NCBI GenBank assembly: GCA_013813775.1
Contig: JACCRE010000257.1
Coordinates: forward strand, 1 to 38,085
DNA length: 38,085 nucleotides
Direction: 5' to 3'
Origin: Planctomycetaceae bacterium
GTDB taxonomy: Bacteria > Planctomycetota > Planctomycetia > Planctomycetales > Planctomycetaceae
Shown: positions 9,809 through 20,515 of the stretch, one piece after another
Layout of the letters: each line of letters begins with the position of its first letter
Numbering within the stretch: the stretch's first letter is position 1
Translations under genes and position numbers: made by a program
Notes under the pieces: generated by a model
The model's input: the letters and a program-made list of their open reading frames with translations, nothing else
Told to the model about the DNA's origin: nothing
Database searches by the model: none

Positions 9809-9814
9809 GGCGCA

Positions 9815-9843
9815 ATCTTAACCCGGCTGCGGGGGGGCGGCAA
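9815..9843 (-). promoter_or_regulatory. sigma70-type promoter for the structured RNA
   Basis: On the minus strand TTGCCG (9838-9843) and TAAGAT (9815-9820) are separated by exactly 17 bp. Each matches four of six consensus bases. The predicted start near 9808 coincides with the first base of the 5' hairpin of the structured RNA. The DUF4912 gene upstream has its own terminator, so an independent promoter here makes sense. Confidence 0.45.
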
Positions 9844-9918
9844 GACGCATTTCCGGTCGCAGAAAAGTCTCCCGAGAACGGAGACATCAATATCAAGAGC
9901 CCCGCAGGATGCTGAACG

Positions 9919-9949
9919 AAAAAAGCCCACGAGCAAGGCCGGTGGGCTT
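9919..9949 (-). terminator. intrinsic terminator of the DUF4912 gene
   Basis: The stem AAGCCCAC/GTGGGCTT (9923-9930 with 9942-9949) is followed on the minus strand by a run of six T. It lies 26 bp downstream of the DUF4912 stop codon and uses the same GCCCAC/GTGGGC stem core as the terminators at 9562 and 25674. Confidence 0.8.
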
Positions 9950-9974
9950 CGACGGTGTGGGACGAACGTCGAAC

Positions 9975-11132
9975 TCAATTCATCTCGTCGAGCACTTGCG
10001 GCTCGATCTCTTTAGAGTTGTTCTCGACCGCGAGAACGATCGTGCGCTGCTCGGTGCCGTCGGCGCTGACGGATGTCGCGGGAATGACGTTCCGTCCTTC
10101 GCCGAGTGAGACTCGCATCGAGAAGCGGCCGTCGCGGCCGACGCGAATCGTCTCGCCCTGCATCGTGAGCTGCGAGTTCGGCTGTGCGACGCCGCTGACG
10201 ACCAGTTCGGTCTCGATCTGGAAGGGAGCGCGAGCCGCGCCGCTGCCGTGGCCGTTCGAGCGGTAATCGCCGCTGGAAACCGCATACGAAACGGCACGCG
10301 CCGCCAGGAACTTCTCGAACTGCGGGTCGGTGACCGGTGCGCGGCCTGCCGCGGATCGGGTCATGCCCGAACCCGAGCTGCCGTTGCGGTTCCAGCCGAG
10401 GCGTTCGGCAGCCTTTGAGCCGGGGCGAGGCGTGGTGACACGCTTCGACTTCGCGAGCGCGAAGAAGCGACCGCTGGGCGCGGCGTAACCGATTTCAAGT
10501 TTGAAGGCACCCGGTGGATGTTCGACGGGGACGAACCAGTGGTCACACTCCCCGTGGATTTCCACGTCACGAACCCAGACGGCCGTCACGCCCTTCGTTT
10601 CGTCGACGTCGAGAGCCTGTACGCGAATCACCGGCACGGCTCGGAACCATTCGGCACCCAGAGCCGCCTCGGCCCGCAGGACAGTCGATCGTTTGAGCAC
10701 CCAACGCGCGTGAATCCAGTACGGGTCGTGTGCGACCGCGACCAATTCTTCCGACGCGGCGTCCGTCGGCCCTGCCGTCGAAATGTCACGTCGGACCGGG
10801 CGAGTGGTCGTCGGCACGGTCCGGGAAGTGACGCCGGATCCGTTCACGTGCGGATGCGACTTGACGGACGGACGAGGTGAAGTCTTGGTTGCGGGACGAG
10901 CCAAGGGGGCGGGCTTTACGGCTTCCGGAGGATTAGGATCTCGTCGCTCGGTTTTGACGCGGGCGACCGAGCGTAAGCTTCGTGAACTTTCGCCGGCTCT
11001 CGATCGATGGACGTCAAGCAGAGCCTCGATCAGCTCCTCCTTCCGCATGCCGTGCCAGCCGGCGACGCGATGTCGCTTGGCCAACGCAGCGAGTTCCTTG
11101 CGGGTATTCGACTTGAGTTTCTCGATCGTCAT
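9975..11132 (-). CDS. DUF4912 protein with Rho-N/SAP-like N terminus
   Basis: The function is unknown. The 385-residue protein starts with a small helical domain (residues 1-42, TIEKLKSNTRKELAALAKRH then GMRKEELIEAL) that resembles the N-terminal domain of Rho factor or a SAP domain, suggesting nucleic-acid contact. A basic, proline- and threonine-rich linker follows (about 43-125). Residues of about 130-240 match DUF4912, with HDPYWIHARWVL, a tryptophan-containing core and HWFVPVEHPPGAFKLEIGY. The C terminus (about 300-375) is rich in beta-type residues. The ATG at 11132 has GGAG six bases upstream. The gene has its own terminator at 9919-9949 and is preceded by another structured region with a terminator, so its expression may be attenuated. 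A regulatory or RNA-binding role is only an inference. Confidence 0.75.
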   Translation of the reverse strand: MTIEKLKSNTRKELAALAKRHRVAGWHGMRKEELIEALLDVHRSRAGESSRSLRSVARVKTERRDPNPPEAVKPAPLARPATKTSPRPSVKSHPHVNGSGVTSRTVPTTTRPVRRDISTAGPTDAASEELVAVAHDPYWIHARWVLKRSTVLRAEAALGAEWFRAVPVIRVQALDVDETKGVTAVWVRDVEIHGECDHWFVPVEHPPGAFKLEIGYAAPSGRFFALAKSKRVTTPRPGSKAAERLGWNRNGSSGSGMTRSAAGRAPVTDPQFEKFLAARAVSYAVSSGDYRSNGHGSGAARAPFQIETELVVSGVAQPNSQLTMQGETIRVGRDGRFSMRVSLGEGRNVIPATSVSADGTEQRTIVLAVENNSKEIEPQVLDEMN

Positions 11133-11199
11133 CTGATTCTCCGACGGGATACCTCTATGGACGCGTCAACCTCCGCTGGCCGTCAGCGCTCGCCGGGCA

Positions 11200-11490
11200 G
11201 AAAAGAAAAAAGGCAACCCCTGAGTGAACAGGAGTTGCCTTCGTCTTTTCGTGACGCCCGACCGGTCTGTCGGCCGTGGTCCTCATCAAGTCGGGCTGCG
11301 ACAGCCCGTGTCGGTGGTTCGATCGTTGCGGCAGCGGCGTACATGGCTGGGGATCGCCCGCGCGACGGTATGGTGTCGCGGGTCCGCCGGCGTCCCTGCC
11401 CGCAGGGCCTCGCATCTCGATCGAACGCAATCCTTGTTTGGCACGTCGATGTGCCTCACGCACGCCGAAATGACATCCGCCGTGCACGTA
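11200..11490 (-). ncRNA. second candidate structured RNA or attenuator upstream of the DUF4912 gene
   Basis: On the minus strand this stretch contains a dense set of perfect helices, in plus coordinates: 11440-11444 with 11451-11455 (GGCAC/GTGCC), 11418-11426 with 11317-11325 (9 bp, enclosing 91 nt), 11394-11398 with 11403-11407, 11357-11362 with 11377-11382, 11292-11298 with 11302-11308 (7 bp), and 11258-11262 with 11269-11273. It ends in the terminator at 11204-11240. The only open frame here (11155-11487, minus) has no protein-like composition and would run through the terminator. The arrangement promoter, structured RNA, terminator, then the DUF4912 start 70 bp on is what a transcription-attenuating leader looks like. 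A free-standing ncRNA is equally possible. Confidence 0.45.
11204..11240 (-). terminator. intrinsic terminator upstream of the DUF4912 gene
   Basis: AGGCAAC (11211-11217) pairs with GTTGCCT (11234-11240), and CCTG (11219-11222) with CAGG (11229-11232). On the minus strand the hairpin is followed by TTTTTTCTTTT. The plus-strand side has a weaker T tract. It lies 72 bp before the DUF4912 start codon, so it must end or attenuate a transcript that begins further right. Confidence 0.75.
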
Positions 11491-11492
11491 CC

Positions 11493-11521
11493 GTTGTACC
11501 CGCTCTGGGGGGCATCTTCAA
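11493..11521 (-). promoter_or_regulatory. possible sigma70 promoter for the second structured RNA
   Basis: On the minus strand TTGAAG (11516-11521) and TACAAC (11493-11498) are 17 bp apart, each matching four of six consensus bases. The start would fall near 11486, just before the first helices of the structured region. The match is modest and could be fortuitous. Confidence 0.35.
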
Positions 11522-11556
11522 ACGAAGGGCCGTGGAATTCCTAGGCCCAGCGGCGG

Positions 11557-11585
11557 TTGTTTCACATAAGTCTTTATCTCATAAT
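11557..11585 (+). promoter_or_regulatory. promoter of the ATP synthase operon
   Basis: TTGTTT (11557-11562) and CATAAT (11580-11585) are separated by 17 bp inside a short AT-rich island that stands out from the GC-rich surroundings. Transcription would start near 11592, about 120 bases before the first gene of the atp operon. No other good promoter is seen between here and atpB. Confidence 0.55.
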
Positions 11586-11710
11586 AAGATTCGCTCGCGA
11601 ACAATCTGCGACAGCGTGACGCACGCGTTTTGCTCCAGTCGATTTGACCATGAATTCGAGTCGTTAGTACACTTGGCGAGCGGCGTTTGTCGCTATTCCG
11701 AGGCCAATGC

Positions 11711-11956
11711 ATGCCACACCCCTCCGGGCACCGGGCCGATCGCTCACCTTCGCCCCTTTCTGCAGGACTGCAATGGGCCACGGCCATTACGACGATCGGG
11801 CTCGAAATGGCGCTGCCGCCATTGTTCGGTGCGTGGGTCGATCAGCGATTCGGAACGGGCGTGCTTTGGACCGTCATTCTGGCGGTGCTCGGCTTTGTGG
11901 TTGCCATGCGACACTTGTGGGATCTGTCGAAGCGACTGGGGCGTCGTGACAAGTGA
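11711..11956 (+). CDS. atpZ: AtpZ/AtpI-family ATP synthase accessory protein
   Basis: This small membrane protein belongs to the family found at the head of many bacterial ATP synthase operons and associated with assembly of the F0 sector. The 81 residues hold two membrane helices (about residues 20-40 and 47-67) separated by the conserved short loop GAWVDQRFGTG, and a basic C terminus KRLGRRDK. I take the ATG at 11711 as the start. An in-frame TTG at 11687 would add eight residues with no family similarity. It is the first gene of the operon, 27 bp ahead of the next one. The exact contribution to assembly or Mg2+ supply is not settled for this family. Confidence 0.8.
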   Translation: MPHPSGHRADRSPSPLSAGLQWATAITTIGLEMALPPLFGAWVDQRFGTGVLWTVILAVLGFVVAMRHLWDLSKRLGRRDK

Positions 11957-11983
11957 CTCGAGTGTGATGGAAAGGCTCGCCTC

Positions 11984-12391
11984 GTGACCGCGGTCTCCCA
12001 ACTTCGCGGCGCACTGAAGAACGCCTTCCTGCTCACCGCCTGCCTGGCGGTCGGCTGGCTGGTGTTGGCGGCTCTTGCGTGGGCAGCCTCTCGGCCAAAC
12101 GTGCTCACCGAGCTCAGCATCGCTGCGACTCTTTGCCTCATACCCGGTTGGCTGGTGTTCGGCATTCACTCCCGATATGGTACGGCCGCGCCGCTCGCCG
12201 TGTTTCTCATAGCGACGGCAGGCCGCATGGCGGCGGTTCTGGTCGGGGCGCTTGCGGTTCAGTCCGCACGACCCGATCTCGACATGAAGGCCTTCGCGCT
12301 CTTTCTGGGTGCGTTCTACGTGCTCTCGCTGGCGATCGAAACGAAGCTGCTGTTGAAGTCGCCCGCCGGAAGCACATCCACCGACGACTAG
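11984..12391 (+). CDS. AtpI-like four-helix membrane protein of the atp operon
   Basis: This 135-residue hydrophobic protein lies between atpZ and atpB, a position often taken by the uncharacterised atpI-type subunit (ATP synthase protein I). Four membrane helices are visible, at about residues 12-34, 40-62, 68-92 and 100-122, with a short polar tail ending GSTSTDD. The start is GTG at 11984. Sequence conservation in this family is weak, so I rely on position, size and topology. It may help c-ring assembly, as proposed for AtpI proteins. No catalytic motif is present. Confidence 0.65.
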   Translation: MTAVSQLRGALKNAFLLTACLAVGWLVLAALAWAASRPNVLTELSIAATLCLIPGWLVFGIHSRYGTAAPLAVFLIATAGRMAAVLVGALAVQSARPDLDMKAFALFLGAFYVLSLAIETKLLLKSPAGSTSTDD

Positions 12392-12407
12392 AGTTTTTCG
12401 ACCCTCG

Positions 12408-13445
12408 ATGGCTGCCGACCACAGCTCCGGGGCCGCTTCCGCCGCAGAGGCGGCGTGGCATAACCCGCTCGACGATCCGTTTCATCACGTCGTTGATGCG
12501 GCGTATTTCGATTTGCCGTTCATCGGCGTGATCGATCTGCCCTTCGGGCTGACGAAGTTCATGGTGCTGCAATTGATCGCCTTGCTGCTCGCGCTGGCGA
12601 TCTTCGTCCCTCTCGCTCGCAAGATTCGCAATGGCGATCCCATTCGCGGGCGGTTCTGGGGCTTCTGGGAAATGCTGTGCCTCTACATTCGTGACGAGGT
12701 CGTGCGACCGACGATCGGCGATCCGCACGCTCACGCGGCGGAACATGGCGGGCCTGACCATCACGATCTCGGTCATCACGGGCAGGGGCAATTCGATCCC
12801 GGCCATGCCGATCCGCTTAAGCAGCACAACACGCCGGCGAATGCGTCGCATGTGGCGCTGCCGGCCCACGAGTTGGGTGGGCATCCCGCCGACAAATATC
12901 TGCCGGTGATCTGGTCGTTATTCTTCTACGTGCTGTTTTGCAACTTGCTCGGCGCGATTCCCGGCCTGGGTTCGCCGACAGGCAGCTTGAGCGTCACCGC
13001 GGTTCTGGCGTTGTTCGTGTTCGGCTGTGTGTTGTTCGTCGGCATGCAGGCCTCGGGCGTGGCGGGCTTCTGGACGGGCCTGATGCCCACGCTCGACCTG
13101 CCGGCCCCGCTCAAGATCGGCGTGACATTGTTGTTGTGGCCGATCGAGTTTTTCGGCCTGCTGGTCAAGCACTTTGTGCTCGCCGTGCGTCTCTTTGCGA
13201 ACATGATGGCCGGCCACACGGTGCTGTTCGTGATCCTGGCGTTCATCGCATTGGCGTCGCATTCCTGGTTGCACGCCGATGTCAATCCAGCCCTCGGCTA
13301 TGGCATGTACGGCGCGATCACCATCGCGAGCATCGGCGGCCAGATCTTTATCAGCCTGCTTGAGTTGTTCGTCGCCTTCTTACAGGCGTACGTGTTTGCG
13401 TTTCTCGCGACGTTGTTCATCTCGTCGGCGGTGCATCCGCACTGA
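12408..13445 (+). CDS. atpB: F0F1 ATP synthase subunit a
   Basis: Subunit a forms the two half-channels that lead ions to and from the rotating c-ring. The 345-residue protein has the essential arginine in HFVLAVRLFANMMAGH (R261) and the partner glutamine in FLQAYVFAFLATLFI (Q326). Hydrophobic helices are at about 48-70, 164-185, 193-217, 235-258, 268-285 and 300-340. Between the first and second helices is an unusually long histidine-rich stretch (about residues 105-160, including DPHAHAAEHGG and DHHDLGHHG) that standard subunits lack. It ends 125 bp before atpE, after 16 bp separating it from the AtpI-like gene. Confidence 0.96.
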   Translation: MAADHSSGAASAAEAAWHNPLDDPFHHVVDAAYFDLPFIGVIDLPFGLTKFMVLQLIALLLALAIFVPLARKIRNGDPIRGRFWGFWEMLCLYIRDEVVRPTIGDPHAHAAEHGGPDHHDLGHHGQGQFDPGHADPLKQHNTPANASHVALPAHELGGHPADKYLPVIWSLFFYVLFCNLLGAIPGLGSPTGSLSVTAVLALFVFGCVLFVGMQASGVAGFWTGLMPTLDLPAPLKIGVTLLLWPIEFFGLLVKHFVLAVRLFANMMAGHTVLFVILAFIALASHSWLHADVNPALGYGMYGAITIASIGGQIFISLLELFVAFLQAYVFAFLATLFISSAVHPH

Positions 13446-13570
13446 CGCACGAGTCTCAGCCTTACGGCCGGCTTCCCCGGCCATGTTGTTGGTCCGGAGT
13501 GGAAGTCGACCGGTGCTGCCGGCCTGAAACCACGAAACATCGAGTTCGCTTCAGAACAGGAGACCTTTCG

Positions 13571-13864
13571 GTGAGTCAGATTCTCAGCAAGCTGCTCGTC
13601 ACGACCGGCGCGTTCGTGCTCATGATGTCGGCGGCCGGCGCTCAAGAGGGCGACACGAATATCGCGATCCCAACGGCGGCGATCGGTGCCGGACTGGCCC
13701 TGATCGGCGGCGGCCTGGGCATCGGTCGCATCGGCGGCTCGGCGGTCGAGGCCATGGCTCGCCAGCCGGAAATGGCCGGTCAGATTCAGACGGCGATGAT
13801 CATCGCGGCCGCGCTCGTCGAAGGTGCCACGTTCTTCGCGTTGATCGTATGTCTGATCGTCTGA
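13571..13864 (+). CDS. atpE: F0F1 ATP synthase subunit c
   Basis: This is the ion-carrying ring subunit. The GTG at 13571 has AGGAG eight bases upstream. The upstream in-frame ATG at 13499 gives a polar, unrelated N terminus and is rejected. The 97-residue product has an extra N-terminal hydrophobic segment (residues 1-24) that looks like a signal peptide, then the two-helix hairpin. The ion-binding carboxylate is E84 in ALVEG, and the polar loop is ARQPEMAG. At the position of the Na+ ligand glutamine there is isoleucine (I51), and E84 is followed by glycine rather than serine or threonine, so it matches the H+ type and not the Na+ type. This contrasts with the Na+-NQR at the start of the window. 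Confidence 0.95.
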   Translation: MSQILSKLLVTTGAFVLMMSAAGAQEGDTNIAIPTAAIGAGLALIGGGLGIGRIGGSAVEAMARQPEMAGQIQTAMIIAAALVEGATFFALIVCLIV

Positions 13865-13908
13865 TCGGAGTCTTCGGCCGGTCGCCTCGTCCGCAAGGTC
13901 TCGGTGTC

Positions 13909-14526
13909 ATGATTGCGTTTCGGTCTTTCGCTGCTCGTTTGGTCGTGTTCGCGCTTGCTTGCGCTGTGGCGGCTCCAGCCTTTGCAGCGGAGGTTGAGGG
14001 CGAAGCAGGTCACGAGGGTCCGTTAGCTTGGCACGCCGACCTGTCGCTGTTTTCGGCGATCGTGTTTCTGATCTTCCTGGCGGTGCTGACGAAGTTCGCC
14101 TGGAAGCCGTTGACGGCGGGACTCGATACGCGAGAACGTCGCATTCGCGACGATATCGCCGCCGCCGAGTCGAGCCGCGTCAAAGCCGAGCATATGCTCG
14201 CTGAGCACGCGGCGAAGCTCGATCGCGTTCAGGACGAGGTCAAAGCGATCCTGGCCGAGGCTCGTCGCGATGCCGAAGTCGCGCGGCAGAACATCGTTTC
14301 GGCCGCCCAGACCGAGGCGGATGCGACCAAGAACCGTGCGATCCACGAGATCGAGCGGGCGCGGGATCAGGCGCTCAAGGAATTGTTCGACACGATGGCC
14401 GGACGAGTTGCCGATGCGACCGAGCACGTGCTCGGTCGCGGCCTGACGGAAGGCGACCAGCAACGATTGATCGACGAAGCACTTGCAGGGTTCTCGGCGC
14501 GGCCGGCGAACGCAACGCGAGCGTGA
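13909..14526 (+). CDS. atpF: F0F1 ATP synthase subunit b
   Basis: Subunit b is the peripheral stalk that holds F1 to F0. I start it at ATG 13909, which opens with a signal-peptide-like MIAFRSFAARLVVFALACAVAAPAFA. The frame extends back to 13849, overlapping atpE by 16 bp, but the added residues look untranslated. After the signal comes a single membrane helix (LSLFSAIVFLIFLAVLTKFAW), the junction WKPLTAGLDTRERRIRDDI, and a long charged coiled coil (RVKAEHMLAEHAAKL onward). Total length is 205 residues. A signal peptide on subunit b is seen in several planctomycete operons and probably sets the N-out topology. Confidence 0.93.
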   Translation: MIAFRSFAARLVVFALACAVAAPAFAAEVEGEAGHEGPLAWHADLSLFSAIVFLIFLAVLTKFAWKPLTAGLDTRERRIRDDIAAAESSRVKAEHMLAEHAAKLDRVQDEVKAILAEARRDAEVARQNIVSAAQTEADATKNRAIHEIERARDQALKELFDTMAGRVADATEHVLGRGLTEGDQQRLIDEALAGFSARPANATRA

Positions 14527-14529
14527 GAC

Positions 14530-14586
14530 GTAGGGGTGGGCTTTGCCCACGATTTTTAGACGATCGGTGGGCACAGCCCACCGTAC
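14530..14586. repeat. palindromic REP-like element between atpF and atpH
   Basis: Two short hairpins, GGTGGGCTTTGCCCAC (about 14535-14550) and GGTGGGCACAGCCCACC (about 14566-14582), lie in inverted arrangement with outer ends GTAGGGG and CCGTAC. Together they form a composite palindrome of the kind seen in dispersed REP/BIME sequences. It sits inside the atp operon just before the atpH start. I see no other full copy in this window, so the repeat family is inferred from form only. Confidence 0.6.
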
Positions 14587-15189
14587 TGGTCGAATCGATG
14601 TCTGAAACTCCTCAGCTTCAAACTCGCATCCCGACGGTGATGGAGGATCCCGGCGCGCAGGCGGTGGCCCGCGTGTACGCCGACGGGTTCCTGCAAGCGG
14701 CCGGCGACAAGGCAGGTGAGTTGCTCGAGGAGTTCACATCATTGCAAGACGACGTTTTGTCGAAGAACGCTGATTTTTCAGGCCTGCTGATGAGCGGGCT
14801 GCTCGGACGCGACGAGAAGCTGCGTCTGATCGAACGCACGATTGCTCCGCACGCGTCGGGGTTGTTTACGAACTTCTTGCGAGTGCTCGCACGGCATGAC
14901 CGGCTGGATCTGCTGCCTTCAATCCTGCAGGAAGTCCATGTGAAGCACGAATCGGCCGGCGGTCGGCGACGCGTGATCGTCACCAGCGCCTTGCCGCTGT
15001 CGGACGACGCCCAACGCCGCGTCTACGAGCGGCTCAAGGCGACGTTGCCGTTCGACCCCATCATCATTCCCAAAGTTGACCCCAAGGTGCTTGGCGGCCT
15101 GGTGATCCAGGTCGGCGACACCGTTTACGACACCTCTCTGCGGACCCGGCTGAACCAGCTCCGGTCCCGGTTGCGGCAGAGGAGCCTCT

Positions 15190-16728
<1,539 letters not shown>

Positions 16729-16731
16729 TGA

Positions 16732-16809
16732 GAGACGGGAGATTGAGAGGCGGGGGACCGGGAGACGACGGCTTCTCCCGACCCCTCGCTTGTCCGCCTC
16801 CCCCGTCTC
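16732..16809. repeat. inverted repeat of degenerate heptamers between atpA and atpG
   Basis: The left arm GAGACGGG (16732-16739) and GAGGCGG (16747-16753) pair with CCGCCTC (16794-16800) and CCCGTCTC (16802-16809). The left half reads as successive seven-base units related to GAGACGG, GAGATTG and GGGAGAC. The same build is seen, with a different unit, between atpD and atpC. It may form a hairpin in the atp mRNA, and it lacks a T tract. Confidence 0.65.
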
Positions 16810-16850
16810 GCTGAAACACGTTTCATTCAACACGGCAAGCGTGCGAACAG

Positions 16851-17741
16851 ATGGCCAAGGCTCGAGCGATCGTCAAACGGCTGAAGGCGATCAAGAACAT
16901 CCGCAAGATCACGCGGACAATGGAGCTGATCGCCACGGCGCGGTTCAAGAAGGCGATGGACCGCGCCAGCCAGGCGTCGGCCTATACGAAGAAGATCAGC
17001 GAAATCGTGGCCGACATCGCCCGCACCGCGGGCGGTGACTCGGATGAGATGAGCCACCCGCTCCTCCGCGCGCCGGAAGCGACGAAGAACGCGACTCTGC
17101 TGGTGATCACCTCGAACCGCGGTCTCGCCGGCGGATACAACGGCGGCATTTTGCGCGGTGCGATTCGCCGGATGAAGGAAACGCGAGAGGCCGGCGCAAC
17201 CCTCAAGCTCGAGGTCGCCGGCAAGCGCGGCATCTCGTACATGCGCTTCCAGGCCGAATCCGCCGAAAAAACTTACACGAACTTTGATGACCGTCCCGGT
17301 TACGACGAAGTCGAGCGAATCGCCGATCGCTATATCGAGGAATACATCAGCGGACGACTCGACCGGCTCGACGTGGCGTACATGAAGTTCGTTTCGGCGA
17401 GCCGTCAGACGCCTGTGGTCGAAACGCTGCTTCCCATCGGGAACCTCGCAACGGACCAGGCGAAGCCGGCGCGCGGCCGAGTCGTCGATTATGAATTGCT
17501 GCCCTCCGCACAGGAGATTCTCAAGGAAATCGTGCCGGCGGCATTCAAGGCGCGCCTTTTCAAATGCTTTCTCGACGCCGCCGTCAGCGAACAGATCGCC
17601 CGCATGGTCGCGATGAAGGGTGCCACCGAGAACGCCGACGAGATCATCGGCAACCTGAGCCAGAAATATAACCGGGCCCGCCAGTCGCAGATTACGAGCG
17701 AGTTGGCGGAGATCATCGGCGGGGCGGCGGCGCTGGAGTGA
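16851..17741 (+). CDS. atpG: F0F1 ATP synthase subunit gamma
   Basis: Gamma is the rotating central shaft of F1. The 296-residue protein opens with MAKARAIVKRLKAIKNIRKITRTMELIATARFKKA, where the conserved N-terminal shaft helix is clear. It continues with LLVITSNRGLAGGYNGGILR, and ends in the conserved C-terminal helix (RMVAMKGATENADEIIGNLSQKYNRARQSQITSELAEIIGGAAAL). The start ATG follows a spacer containing an inverted repeat. The next gene is not atpD, as in most operons, but a Uma2-family gene 28 bp on. Confidence 0.96.
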   Translation: MAKARAIVKRLKAIKNIRKITRTMELIATARFKKAMDRASQASAYTKKISEIVADIARTAGGDSDEMSHPLLRAPEATKNATLLVITSNRGLAGGYNGGILRGAIRRMKETREAGATLKLEVAGKRGISYMRFQAESAEKTYTNFDDRPGYDEVERIADRYIEEYISGRLDRLDVAYMKFVSASRQTPVVETLLPIGNLATDQAKPARGRVVDYELLPSAQEILKEIVPAAFKARLFKCFLDAAVSEQIARMVAMKGATENADEIIGNLSQKYNRARQSQITSELAEIIGGAAALE

Positions 17742-17769
17742 GCGATGTTCCGCCCTGCCAACGGATAGA

Positions 17770-20001
<2,232 letters not shown>

Positions 20002-20002
<1 letters not shown>

Positions 20003-20100
20003 TTGAGGGATGAGGGTTGAGCGTTGAGGGTCGGTCAAGCCGCCCCCTGAAGTTCAGCCCCGAGCTCACTTCTCTCAACCCTAGACTCTCAACCCTCAAC
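20002..20100. repeat. inverted heptamer repeat between atpD and atpC
   Basis: The left arm (20002-20030) reads as seven-base units GTTGAGG, GATGAGG, GTTGAGC, GTTGAGG. The right arm (20073-20100) is the inverse, built from CTCAACC units. The arms are about 28 bp long around a 42-bp centre and begin at the very last base of the atpD stop codon. The design parallels the repeat between atpA and atpG but uses a different unit. Confidence 0.7.
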
Positions 20101-20107
20101 GCGTCGC

Positions 20108-20515
20108 ATGGCCATTCCGAATCAGTTCCGGCTCGTCGTCGTGACGCCCGAAAAGACGTTGCTCGACGAAAGCGTCGACAGCGTACAAGTGCCGTTGTAC
20201 GACGGCATGGCGGGGATTTTCCCCGGCCGCGCCCCGATGGTCGGACGGCTCGGCTTCGGCGAGATGGCCGTGAACGCGGGCGGTTCGAAGCGGGTGTGGT
20301 TCATCGACGGCGGGTTCGTACAAGTGTCGGGCAACGTGACTTCGGTACTCACGAATCGCGCCGTGCTGCCGGAGAAGCTCGAACCGTCCGTTGCCGAAAA
20401 GAAGCTCGCTGAAGCGAACGCGATCGTTCCCAAGAACGAAGCCGCGTTCGACGCGAAGGAACGCGAGCAGGAACGTAACCGACGAATCATTTCCGTCGCG
20501 CGCAAATCGCGCTGA
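20108..20515 (+). CDS. atpC: F0F1 ATP synthase subunit epsilon
   Basis: Epsilon is part of the rotor and inhibits ATP hydrolysis. The 135-residue protein has the N-terminal beta barrel typical of the family (RLVVVTPEKTLLDESVDSVQVPLYDGMAGIFPGRAPMVGRL) and FIDGGFVQVSGNVTSVLTNRAV, followed by a shortened charged helical C-terminal part (VAEKKLAEANAIVPKNEAAFDAKEREQERNRR). ATG 20108 is the natural start, eight bases after the inverted repeat. It closes the atp operon. I see no clear terminator hairpin after it. Confidence 0.94.
   Translation: MAIPNQFRLVVVTPEKTLLDESVDSVQVPLYDGMAGIFPGRAPMVGRLGFGEMAVNAGGSKRVWFIDGGFVQVSGNVTSVLTNRAVLPEKLEPSVAEKKLAEANAIVPKNEAAFDAKEREQERNRRIISVARKSR

Noticed and set aside
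9600-9900. RNase P RNA, tmRNA or SRP RNA in the structured region
   Set aside because: A fragment GAGGAAGTC near 9717 recalls RNase P, but the other universal RNase P segments are missing. There is no tRNA-like end for tmRNA and no GGAAGGAAGCA-like loop for SRP RNA.
11155-11487. Minus-strand 110-codon frame in the second structured RNA region
   Set aside because: It would be translated through the intrinsic terminator and has a non-protein composition; the helices explain the region better.
11007-11987. Long plus-strand open frame across the DUF4912 5' end, the structured RNA and the atpZ region
   Set aside because: It is antisense to the DUF4912 gene, passes through the terminator and the atp promoter, and its translation is arginine- and serine-rich with no domain; it is a GC-rich shadow frame.
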